Shown here: positions 1 through 10,438 of the stretch, piece after piece
How positions within the stretch are numbered: position 1 is the stretch's first letter
How the letters are laid out: each line of letters starts with the position of its first letter
Assembly (NCBI GenBank): GCA_017654935.2
Contig: CM065691.1
Location: 29,627,016-29,691,015, forward strand
Direction of reading: 5' to 3'
Source: Phymorhynchus buccinoides
Lineage: Eukaryota; Mollusca; Gastropoda; Neogastropoda; Raphitomidae
Length of the DNA: 64,000 nt
The notes under the pieces: model-generated
What the model was told of the DNA's origin: nothing
The model's input: only the letters and a program-made list of their open reading frames with translations
Database searches by the model: none
Translations under genes and position numbers: made by a program

Positions 1-1383
1 TCACCATCCTTATCAGTCTGCCTATAGAGCCAATCACAGTACTGAAATGGCCCTTGTTCAAATCGTCAATGACCTCCTACATGCTTCTGATGCTGGTCAG
101 ATCTCTCTTTTGACACTTCTTGATCTCTCTGTTGCATTTGATACCATAGACCACTCCATTCTTCTGTCTCGTCTTGAACATACTTTTGGGATTAATGGCC
201 CCGCTCTTTCTTGGTTCTCCTCTTACCTCTCTGATCATTTTCAATCAGTTCTGGTCAATGGTCGTCAGTCTGAACAGGTTAGGCTTTCTTGTGGAGTGCC
301 CCAGGGGTCTGTGCTTGGTCCTGTCTTGTTTACTTTGTATATCATATACAAAGTATAATACGTCACCTCTTGCCAATGTCATTGACCAACACAACATGAA
401 ACATCACTTCTATGCAGATGACTCACAGCTCCAAAATAGTACAACTCCTGAAGATCTAGATTCCATTCTTTCAGAAAGTAACAACTGCTATATTGATATT
501 CAAAATTGGATGGTTCAAAATAAACTTCAATTAAATGGTGAAAAAACCCGAAGCAATGCTTGTTGGAACAAAAAACAAACTAGCCTCTGTTTCCATAGAG
601 TCAATCCAACTGGGTAACAATATCATTCCCCTCTCAGACTCTGTCAAAAACTTAGGTGTCACTTTGGACAATACCCTTTCCATGCAGACTTTCCTGACTC
701 AGACCTGTCAGTCCTGCTACTATCAAATTCGTCGCATCGGCTATATTCGTAAATATCTCTCAGATGAAGCCACAGCAAAACTTGTTACTTCCCTCATCCT
801 ATCTCGTCTTGACTACTGTAATGCTCTCCTTTCTGGCCTATCAGTCTCTTCTCTATCTTGTCTCCAGCATATTCAAAACACAGCTGCTCGTCTTGTCCTT
901 GGGAAGAAAAAGTTTGATCACGTTAGCCCACTTCTCCGTTCTTTGCACTGACTTCCTGTTGCAGACAGAACTGAGTATAAATTAAACACCCTTTGCTATA
1001 AATCTATCCATAAAGCTGCTCCATCTTACCTCTGCGACAATATTTACATCTATACGCCAGCTCGCACTTTACGTTCAGTTTCTGACCCGCTTTCTCTCCA
1101 GATCCCTAAATCTCCCTTCCATAAATAGACAGGACAAGCATTGGGTTAGAAAAAAACCAACCTCCATCACTTGAAACACTTCAGAGGCCGCATTAGCACA
1201 AGGTGAAGGTCAGGTCAACCTGATCATTCTAGACTGGTTACAAGTTCAATGACCTTTGACACATCCCAGAGTCTACCACCCCTGCCATGTACCCATCATT
1301 ATACAGTCCCCTTCCCTTTTACTTTGCCACTCTTCCTCTTAATTACCTTTCTGTCTGCAGTCCTATCAAGAAGTTTGTCTTTG
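1..1383 (+). mobile_element. CR1/L2-like LINE, dead copy 1 (RT domain and 3' part)
   Basis: Reverse transcriptase of a non-LTR retrotransposon, truncated at the window edge. The translation moves through three frames: 47-340 carries the palm start (AFDTIDHS) and motif GVPQGSVLGP; 360-545 carries the catalytic box HFYADDSQLQ; 545-951 carries the thumb region. The first shift comes from a 19-base insertion (341-359) that makes a perfect 11+1+11 palindrome. The second is one extra C near 548. A TGA at 949-951 replaces the Trp of the family's conserved LHWLPV motif. Beyond the stop, the C-terminal coding remnant and 3' region continue to 1383, where similarity to the inverted copy at 10439-12745 ends at a gap. 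Clade assignment (CR1/L2-like) rests on motif style only. The product cannot be functional. Confidence 0.85.
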
Positions 1384-1761
1384 TCTGCTTGCTTGCCCCC
1401 CCCCCCCCCCCCCCCCCCTCCCTTTCCCCACTCCCCCTATCTCTTATGAGCTCTATCCTCTCTTCTTACCCTCCGCCCCCCCGTCCCCCCCACCTCTCTC
1501 TCTCTCTCTGTAGACATAAACACAGGTTGAGGTATGCATGTATTTTTTACAGGAGATCTCTGCCACTGCTCTCTACGCTCAGATGGGTGCAGCACTGGTG
1601 ATGGCCCAGGAGACATTAATTTTGATGTCTAATCTAGCCATTAATTTTTATACTGTACTTACTTAATACTTTATACTGCTTCTCCTGATGTATTTGTTTT
1701 CATATTTTCTTTGGTGTGTGAAGGGTTGTGGGACCAAGAGTATAGAGAAATGAACAAAAAG

Positions 1762-1821
<60 letters not shown>

Positions 1822-1862
1822 GAATTAAAATGTGTGTGTGTGTGCTATTGAATGTTCAACAT
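1384..1862. repeat. Poly-C tract, LINE-downstream sequence and (GA)n
   Basis: A C-homopolymer at about 1397-1421, then C/T-rich sequence, an unassigned stretch that may be the rest of the LINE 3' region, and a (GA)n microsatellite at 1763-1822. I see no gene here. Confidence 0.7.
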
Positions 1863-1864
1863 AA

Positions 1865-3490
1865 ATTGTCATGCCTTGCTTGAAATTTTATAATTTTGTT
1901 GTTTCATCCTCAATGCCTCAAAAGAGGACAAAGGATTAAAGTTCTTGATTCTTGAATGATGTGTGTGAGTGTGGCTGTGTGTGACTGTGTTGGTAACATT
2001 TGTGTGTCGGAAATGCCAGAGACCCTCTATAGCTGCTTCCTGGGGGTGAAAATGCCCTCTATGGTCAAACAAAATGGGGAGCCCTGACATGGTCCTAGCA
2101 CTGACCCCTGGGGAACTCCTAACGTGACATCAACAAAGGCAGATCTTGAGCCTTCTACCAGGACTGCTTGGCAGCGATCCCTGATGAAGCTGGAGATCCA
2201 TGTGTGGATAGAGCCCCTGATACCGTAGCGTTGGAGTTTGTGTAGCAAGCTGTGGTTCACTTTGTCGAACGCTTTTGAAAAGTCCATAATGAAGACATCC
2301 GTCTGCTTGCTGCTCTCCAAATTGGCTGTCAGTTCTTCTGTGAATTCAAGGAGTTGGGTTTCACAGGATCTCCCTTTCCTGAATCCATGTTGGTTCTCGT
2401 TCAGGATGTGGTGCTTCTCAAGGTGCCCCATCACTGCTCCAACGATGATGTGCTCAAGCAGTTTACACACGACGCTGCTAAGGGAGATTGGCCGATAGTT
2501 GGCTGGGTCATATTGTTCCCCCTTTTTGAAGATAGGTGTTATGTATGCCGATCTCCAGAAGATTGCAGTGAGTGCAGGTGCCAATTCTACGGCCAGTTCT
2601 TTAAGGACTCGTGGTGTTAACCATCAGGACCGCATGCTTTGTGGGGGTTAAGATTTTGGAGAAGCGTGATCACCCCATTTTCTGTTATGCTTATGTCGTT
2701 CATTGATGGGAGGTTCAGGTCAGGCATACCTGTTTTCTGCATAAATTCATCATCTGAGAAAGTTTCTCCCTTGCCAAAGACAGACTTGAACTGCTGATTT
2801 AGAACTTCTGCTTGTTCCTCCGGCTTGGATGTTAATCGGCCGTCCTTTCTGAGGGGAGCCACACCGACGTTTGACGTCTTCTGGTGTTTGATGTAGGCCC
2901 AGAACCATTTGTCTTTAGCAGGTGGCTTGCTGGGGTCCAAGTCAATGAAGACGTTCAAAAAGTTCCAGTATGAACGGTGAAGCTTCTTTTGTACGTCACG
3001 TCGAAGAGACTTTAATTCGGCCTTCAACTCCTCAGAACCTGTTTTCTTCATCTTCTTGTACACCCTATCCCTCCTGTGCGGGATGCATGAAAAGATAGCT
3101 TCTTGTAGAGTGGACTTGAACGTGGACCACAGCTGGTCTGTTGAAGAGGTGTCTTGGGCCTGTTGTAGACTGTTGCTAAGCGCAGAAGCGATTTCATTCA
3201 GGCTGTCCCAGTCTGCTTTGGCATATATTGGGACCAGTCGAGGCGTCATCTTCTTTTTCACTGCGCTGATATTCACCTCACAGTACGGGATACTGTGGTC
3301 AGAGAGTCCTGGCACCACCTCCACTCTGGGAAACAGCTGTGGTGAGTTTGTTAGGAACAAGACCAGGGTGTTATCCAACCTTGTTGGCTCCTTGACTAAC
3401 TGTTCCAGGCCATTATCGTTCTTACACTTCTTTTTGAACAGCTGATTATTTATAACAGGATATCTGTTTGTAACTGAATTTGGAGGGCGT
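1865..3490 (-). mobile_element. Second LINE family (Jockey/CR1-like), rearranged, internal deletion
   Basis: Reading leftwards on the minus strand, the end of the endonuclease domain (GLSDHSIPYCEV, around 3290) is followed by a linker and then RT. RT motifs seen are ANYRPISLSSVVCKLLEHI, QHGFRKGRSCETQL, AFDKVNHSLL and GVPQGSVLGP near 2090-2115. The frame is broken by a stop near 2617. Coding sequence ends right after GVPQGSVLGP, so the catalytic ADD box is missing. The next sequence (about 1870-1960) looks like a LINE 3' tail (CAAGAATCAAGAACTTTAAT on the minus strand), implying an internal deletion that removed the catalytic palm and thumb. At the 5' end the frame stays open to about 3480, where a stop precedes it. 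Non-functional. Confidence 0.8.
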
Positions 3491-3584
3491 CACCCCTGCC
3501 TTACTGTCTCAGCATCAGTTCCAAAAATTCAAAATCAGAGTCCCCTGTTAATCACAAATTCACATTAACATCAGATTAAGTATT

Positions 3585-3870
3585 CTTTCTCTTCTTCTTC
3601 GCTGTGTGTGGCCACAATCAACACTTTATTTTACCACAGAACCGGGAGGTTCTACCACTTATGCCAGAAGAGAAGGCTCAAAGCCTGAGAACTGAAAAGT
3701 TAGGCCTTAGACAGAAGAGGGACAGGTAAAAAGATAAAGGATTAAGTGCTTGTACTGGGTTAAGACCATTAAACCCCCCAGTTGATTTGGGAAGGAACAG
3801 GCCCCACTTCCAGCAACAAGCAAAAGCAGAATAGAAGGGGAAAAAAGAAGAAGAAAAAGAAGAGAGTTTG
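3585..3870. repeat. Dispersed repeat, copy 1 (CTT-rich end)
   Basis: Begins with TTCTTCTTCGCTGTGTGTGG and ends near AACAAGCAAAAGCAG. The same blocks, including AAGACCATTAAACCCCC and CAGGCCCCACTTCCAG, recur in the same order and orientation at 17615-18065. The copies differ by internal indels. Read on the minus strand, it would be a short element with a (GAA)n tail, as in some SINEs. No tRNA-like promoter boxes were seen, so the class is open. Confidence 0.75.
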
Positions 3871-4699
3871 GGTTAACTTTCAAAAAGAAGTGTAAGAAAG
3901 TTGGTATGAGATCTGAATGATTTATTTATCTGTGGGTGACTGGATAATTTACACTATTTATGTATTTGCACATTGAAATTGATTACATTCACTAACTAAA
4001 TATTTTCATTAATCCTCTGAGATCCCCAAGCTCCGGGAGCCTCCAAAACCTGGTCGTTGTCTAGTTCCGGTAACGCCTGATTGCGCCCGCTGAACAGCAG
4101 GTCTAGTAGTTTCACTTTCACTTACCCACAATGTAATATACTAAGTTAGTGCTTCCTTTTCCTGACTCTCAGTGGTCCGTTTTTGGTTCTTACAGCAAGG
4201 GAAAGCACCCACTAGTCTTTTTGAACGGATTTTTCGAAGTGACCCCAAATTTTTTCCTTCTTTCCACGTGACGTGCGCAGTATTGACTCGGCGCGATGCT
4301 CGGAGCGCCATTACATATTTTTTTTATTCCAATTCATGGTTTGTTGTGTGACAGTGTGTTAGTTTTGGAATAATAATATCATCATTGCTATTCAATATGC
4401 ATCTTTCAGAAATGAAATGTGAGTTAGACTTTATTCTGGGTGATTTTTTTAATGAAAAGATTTGGTATGACGTTCGGAGTTAATGCCCTTGTCTCTGGGG
4501 ACTGGGATTGATTCTCGGTTCGAATGGTCGGGAGTCATTGGGTTAATGTGCAGTTTATTATTAATATTATTATTATGTGTATGAATATGGGCTTAGTTAT
4601 TTCTAATCAAACCATTTATTCGAGTCAGCCATTAAAAAAGAACATTAACAGCTTATTGGCCTTAACAACCAGATATAATTATAAAGCATAAAAAGCTGA
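3871..4699. other. Unassigned AT-rich sequence
   Basis: No coding, RNA or repeat signal that I can support. A B-box-like GGTTCGAATGG near 4516 has no matching A box upstream. Confidence 0.5.
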
Positions 4700-4926
4700 A
4701 TTTATCACTGCCTAAATCGTAAAAACGAACGTCGAAAGTTACAAAGGCATATGCAGACGTAGATAGCAGTGAAGAATCAAAACTAGAAGTACAAAGATGC
4801 ATTGACAACTTGGTGGCATGGGCGGATACATGGCTAATGAAATTTAATAGTGAGAAATGTAAAGTTATGCACTTAGGTAAACAAAATCCCATGCATAAAT
4901 ACTCCATAAAGGAAGGTAAAGAAAGA
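4700..4926 (+). pseudogene. LINE reverse-transcriptase fragment
   Basis: An open frame from about 4729 reads through typical post-catalytic RT sequence: NLVAWADTWLMKFN followed by KCKVMHLGKQNP. The catalytic ADD box that should lie just upstream is scrambled. The fragment stops abruptly at 4927, where the putative BEL LTR begins, so the LTR element probably inserted into an older LINE remnant. Confidence 0.7.
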
Positions 4927-4927
4927 A

Positions 4928-6617
4928 TGTAACTGCCGATGTGGCAGTGTATTTTGTCTCGCAGTCTTGCCCATGTTGGGTTCCACTAGTGTGTTTTGCA
5001 TGCGCGTATTATTGTTTTGCTTAGTTGCGTGCATAAGGTTTTTTTGTGTGTGTGTCAGTGTGTTTGTCAGGATTTCGTGTGTGTGTGGATCCTTTTGTTG
5101 TGGCCTCTGTGTGTGCGGTGTATTGACTTGACCGACGATTCATGACTAATCATATGACTGACTTTCATTGACGTAACTGGACTGATGTGTGTTGTTTAAG
5201 GCCTGTGTTTGTTTGCTGGTCGTGTTCTCCATGCAATTTTACTTATCAATACAACAATCTACGTCATTGTACATTTGGCGTCATATCCTTGACGTCATAT
5301 CCTTGACATTTACATCACAGTTACTACATCATCTTTTCAGCAGTTGTTTTGAAAGATACCTAATGTTTTCTAGAAAGTGCTCTGTTGTGCTTCAAAGATT
5401 TCTTCCAGTTCGTTCGGCCATAAGGTAAATTTAGGCATGTTTTTTACATTTCTTTTATATTATATTGAATGTTTGATGTATTTTTCATGGTTCAAAATAT
5501 GCTTTATTATTTGATATGATTATTTTGTTATTAATAATCCTTTGCTTGGTAGTCAAGTTCTTTTGCGAAATAATATCTTTTAAAGTCGCTCATTGATGTT
5601 CTTAGATGTTGGGATCTTATTTCCCTTTGTGTAGTTATCAAGGGAGTTTTAATTGCTTTGGTTCAATGTTGAGGAGAAGTTGTGTGCCCAGTTAAAGGGG
5701 TTTTCATGGGCCAATGTTTAACTGAAGTGGTTCTCCCGGGCCAGTGTTGTCTAAGGGGGTGCTCTGGGCTAGTGCAACTTAAAGGGGGTTTCCAGGTTAT
5801 AGCAACTGAAGGGATGTGTCAAGTTGTTGCCTAATTAAAGGGGATTTCCGTGGCTGAAGTTTGGGCTTATATGTAATGGTCTATGGTAGTTCACATGTTC
5901 CTAATGATGTTTACGCGTTTGTTCGTTTTTGGAATGTGTTTTGATGTCGTTGTTTACTGTTGATGAAATTGTTTGATGATGTTGTGGCACAACGCTTATT
6001 GCCTTAGTTCTCATAGTTTTGCTATTGTGTTTTGTTCATTGCAGTATTTTACCGCCTTTGTCACTGTCGACATTGCTTACGCCGTCGGCAACGTCAGAGT
6101 AGTTGTAGTCACTAGTGTAACGTTATTGCCAAATGACTCATGGCTTTGTATGAATAAACGTCATCATAGTTTCAACATCTCTGTAGTGCGAGTTATTTCT
6201 TATTACCAAGCGAATTGACGAAAGTTGGATGGATCTGAAAGCACGCAAGCAACCACAGTAAAATACTTACCATCGTCAGTTCCCTTGATGTTTGGTCCAG
6301 TTGATTTCCCTAAGCCATAGGATTGTCTTCAACTGTGAGGTCATCGTATTAGTCAAGCATCAAGACAGCAAGTTTCTACGCTAACCCGACACATTGTATG
6401 GTACCTTTCCCTAAGTAGCGGTATGCAAGACTGGCTCCTTCAAATAGTACCATGTAGTTCCGCCTATTCTTCGAAGTTGTTTTAGTTAAGTACCATTTCA
6501 GAAGCTAGGCACATGAAGACGACCAAATTAGTCTATGGATAAGCATCTGTTAGGCAGGAGTTTCGGATCAAGTAAACAGCTTTGTCCTCAAGAAGATCTA
6601 CGATAGTTCGAGTCATC
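4928..6617 (+). mobile_element. Putative 5' LTR and leader of the BEL/Pao element
   Basis: TGTAACTGCC at 4928 is a plausible LTR start because an unrelated LINE fragment ends exactly there. A poly(A) signal AATAAA lies near 6152. The interval holds a set of about six imperfect 26-33 base tandem units (about 5690-5870) built on TTAAAGGGG and GGGCCAGTG, possibly U3 repeats. The LTR end and primer-binding site could not be fixed, because the 3' LTR needed for comparison lies beyond the gap. The remaining leader up to the Gag start has no evident coding role. Confidence 0.5.
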
Positions 6618-9600
6618 ATGGCTGGATTGGATGAAGACGTTGAGTTTGGTTCCATTGAATCCGAAGAAAAGATAGACCTGAAAGATGTTTCTCCTGATGG
6701 AAGACCCAAGCGGGTGAGAAAGCTCACAAAGAAAGGTCTAGGACTTATCATTAGTGACAAGATGCTACAGTTCAAGCACCTTAGTACTCAAGTGACTCGA
6801 GAGATCATAGCAGCTACTGAAGAGCTCAGGAAGGAAGATAGAATACGAGAGGTCCTGCTACACCACAGAGAACAGATCTCGTCGAAGTTCGCTAGTCTCT
6901 CCAAGTGTGAATCTGACCTTCAAGAGCTCGAGTCAAATGAGACAGTCGCTGTAAGCCTAGCAGAAACTCAGGCAGCAGTTTTCAATGCCATCTCACAGCT
7001 AGTGACAGCCACTGCAGAAAAGGCAGACTCCATGAGATCAAGATGCTCAAGACCAGCGCATAGTCAGACGTCGAAGCATTCCAAAGCCGCTTCCAGAGTC
7101 CACACTCGCTCTGATGTCAATTCCTCGAGATCTAATACCTCCGTCAAAATTCTAGCTAAAGCTACCGCCGCAGCTCTTGTCGCCAGGGCAAAGGGCCAGA
7201 GTTTGGCACATGAAATGTACAGAGAGATTGAAGCTGCGGATGAAGAAGAGCGAGCTGAGCAAGCCAAGGAAGAAAGAAAGAAGAGAGAAAGGCAGCGACA
7301 ATTAGCTGAACTCGAATTGAGAACGCAAATCGCCGAGCAGAAAGCCACGATAGATGTGCTAGAAAGCTATGAACAATCAAGCAATCCTCCTGAACTTCCA
7401 CTTCTTAGTCTCTTAGACTACCAACCCGGTGGACCTCTCGCCTATCCTAAGTTCGCTAATCCCGTAGTTAGCCATGAGTCAGCTAGGCAATACGTTAGCT
7501 ACATGACCACCTCTCCCTTGGATACCAGAGCCGATCAACACACGACGTCGGCTGGCACGGGCCCCTCAACTGCTGCCCTGGTGTCAACGGGTGCGAGGAC
7601 CACAACTGCTGCCCCCTCCGCTGTCCCTACATCGTCGACAGATGGACTTGTCTCATCGAGCGCTGCCCCCGCTGTCGCCTTTACGTCGCCAAGCTTCAGT
7701 GACAGCCAAGGCGCCGTATTCTCTGCCGTCACTACGTCGCTTCCCAGGACCGTCTACGGATCTTCCGTCGGACCAGCAGTGGTGTCCACGACTTTCAACG
7801 TCACTGCTGGAGCGGCCTACAGTTCAAGCGCTGCTGTGCAGGCCACGGCGTCCTTGCACCAGCCCATTATGTCCACACTGCCTTTCCTGTCGTCGGGTGA
7901 GCGTCGTCACATCGACGAGCCCTCTACACACCCCTCAACTTCTAGGGTGGGCTTGTTTAGGTCAGCCCCAACTGATTCAGGCGTCGTGATGGGTGCTGAT
8001 CGGTTCAGCATCTATGGACAGCAGCTACCTGGTCACAAGGACGCGAATGGTCTACGTTCCGGCATCCCCTCCGATTCATTCGTCTTAGACCCTCGTCTAC
8101 GTCCCCAAGCTAACCTCTTCACACCAGGGGTGCCTGGACTCAATCGGCATGTCAGCCCAGAGTCGTTACGGATTGGCGGACCTCGCGCTGCCTCTACTGG
8201 TGTCGACTTCACTGCCGTCCCTATGAGCGACTCTCACGTTCACGTTGGAAGCCTGTCTTCGCCACAGCCCAGTTTGTTCCATTCGAGTACCTTGCTCCAT
8301 GACTCATACTTGGAATCCGTGACCAAGACTCTCGCGGACGCACTGACGCTGAACCGGCTGCCTCTACAAGAGCCCTGCATCTTCTCCGGCGACCCTCTGC
8401 TGTATCCGACCTGGAAGTCCTCGTTCTCCTTCCTCATTGAGCGGCAGAACATTCACGCCAGCGAGAAGCTTCTGTACCTTCAGAGATATGTCAGTGGTCC
8501 AGCCAAGGAGGCAGTGAGCGGGTTTTTCCTCTTGAGGGACACTAGGGCCTACGAACAAGCCATGACCGTGCTAGAACAGAGGTTCGGGAATTCGTATGTG
8601 ATTTCTACAGCTTTCCGCACCAAGCTTGACGAGTGGCCAATAGTCAAGAACAAGGACGGTGTTGCCCTGCGTTGCTTGTCGGACTTTTTGCAGCAGTGTG
8701 CCATAGCAGCGAAGGAGGTGGGTGGGCTCGAAATCCTGAACGATGCCCACTACTTGAAGCGCATTGTCGAAAAGCTGCCAGATTGGATGACACATCAGTG
8801 GAGTAGGAGTGTGGTGAACACAAAACTCTACAAGAAGCGCTACCCAACCTTCGAGGAGTTGGTGACCTTTGTCACGCTGGAGGCCGAGATCACGAACGAC
8901 CCAGTCTTCGGAATCGCTACTCCTGCCACCTCTTCAGCTGCCAAGCCTGTCCTTCGTATGTCTGCGCCACCTAGCAAGAAGGTCTCGCTGGTTACCACGT
9001 CCGAATCTATGGAAGCAACGTGCGATTTCTGCGGTTACACCAAGCATGGAATAGCAGAGTGCCGTAGCTTTCAAAAGAGACCAATCAAGGAGAGGAGAGA
9101 CTTTGTACTCAAGAAAGGACTGTGTTTCGGGTGCCTGTTGACAACTGAACATCGATCTCGACAGTGTTCCCAGAGAGTAACGTGCACTACCTGTGGCAAG
9201 AAGCATCCTACGTGTCTGCACGACAACGACTTCGTGTCGACGTTCGTTGCCAGAAGGGGCAACGGCGGTAACTCTAGGCAGTCTACAGCAGTGAATGTCA
9301 GTGGTCATCAAACGTCATCCAATCCTGTGGTGGTCGCTATGTCACATCGGTCTCAGTCGGATGGTGATAGTTCGCTCACTGCAATGATTGTTCCAGTCTA
9401 CATGTCATGTATCGACAACCCCGAAAAAGAAGTACTTACCTATGCGTTGCTGGACACCATGTCTGACGCCACCTTCGCTGTGACTACAGTTGTCGAGAAC
9501 GTCGGAGCTTCGTCACGGGAGGCTACGCTGAAGCTCACCACCTTGACCGACAACGACGCTCTCGTTCCTTGCAGGAAGTACTCCGGACTGCGCGTCAGAT

Positions 9601-9937
9601 CGATCTTCTCCAGTGAATGGGTCAGCTTGCCTCCAGCATACTCCAGAGAGTTCCTGACACTCCACACGTCTCACATTCCGACCCCAGATACCGTTGCTGA
9701 GCATCCTCACCTGAGACGCTTGTCTTCGAGCCTGAGTCCCTTGCTGCCGGATTGCGTCGCCGGTCTACTGATTGGCTTTGATTGTCCCGAGGCTCTCATG
9801 CCGATTAGCGTGATTCCCGGACTGCCTTACGGCGTGGAAACCAAGCTAGGCTGGTCGGTGGTGGGAAAGTCGTCGCAACCTGTCGCCTTCGATGCTGTGG
9901 GATCATCTCACCACGTCGCCTTGCAACAGACCAGCAG
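6618..9937 (+). CDS. BEL/Pao retrotransposon Gag-protease polyprotein, truncated by gap
   Basis: Open for about 1106 codons until the gap at 9938. I chose the ATG at 6618 (MAGLDEDVEF) because the open frame upstream of it has no other ATG. From the N-terminus: a charged helical region (about residues 30-260), a long Ser/Thr/Ala/Pro-rich region (about 300-580), the BEL/Pao Gag core of DUF1759 type (about 585-760, with IFSGDPLLYPTWKSSF), and Cys/His knuckles (about 800-870: CDFCGYTKHGIAEC, CFGC, CTTC). An aspartic protease follows, with active site LLDTMSDATF near residue 945, and then the start of the protease-RT linker (GLPYGVETKLGWSVVG). RT, RNase H and integrase would lie in or beyond the gap; the sequence on the other side of it is LINE. 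The frame is intact as far as seen, suggesting a fairly recent insertion. Confidence 0.9.
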
Positions 9938-10437
9938 NNNNNNNNNNNNNNNNNNNNNNNNNNNNNNNNNNNNNNNNNNNNNNNNNNNNNNNNNNNNNNN
10001 NNNNNNNNNNNNNNNNNNNNNNNNNNNNNNNNNNNNNNNNNNNNNNNNNNNNNNNNNNNNNNNNNNNNNNNNNNNNNNNNNNNNNNNNNNNNNNNNNNNN
10101 NNNNNNNNNNNNNNNNNNNNNNNNNNNNNNNNNNNNNNNNNNNNNNNNNNNNNNNNNNNNNNNNNNNNNNNNNNNNNNNNNNNNNNNNNNNNNNNNNNNN
10201 NNNNNNNNNNNNNNNNNNNNNNNNNNNNNNNNNNNNNNNNNNNNNNNNNNNNNNNNNNNNNNNNNNNNNNNNNNNNNNNNNNNNNNNNNNNNNNNNNNNN
10301 NNNNNNNNNNNNNNNNNNNNNNNNNNNNNNNNNNNNNNNNNNNNNNNNNNNNNNNNNNNNNNNNNNNNNNNNNNNNNNNNNNNNNNNNNNNNNNNNNNNN
10401 NNNNNNNNNNNNNNNNNNNNNNNNNNNNNNNNNNNNN
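9938..10437. other. Scaffold gap of exactly 500 N
   Basis: The same length as the gap at 43501-44000, so probably a placeholder of unknown true size. BEL/Pao protease lies on the left and LINE 3' sequence on the right, so at least the BEL pol, the 3' LTR and the LINE end are unaccounted for. Confidence 0.98.
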
Positions 10438-10438
10438 G

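Noticed and set aside
4440..4560. tRNA-like B-box
   Set aside because: No A-box or cloverleaf can be drawn around it.
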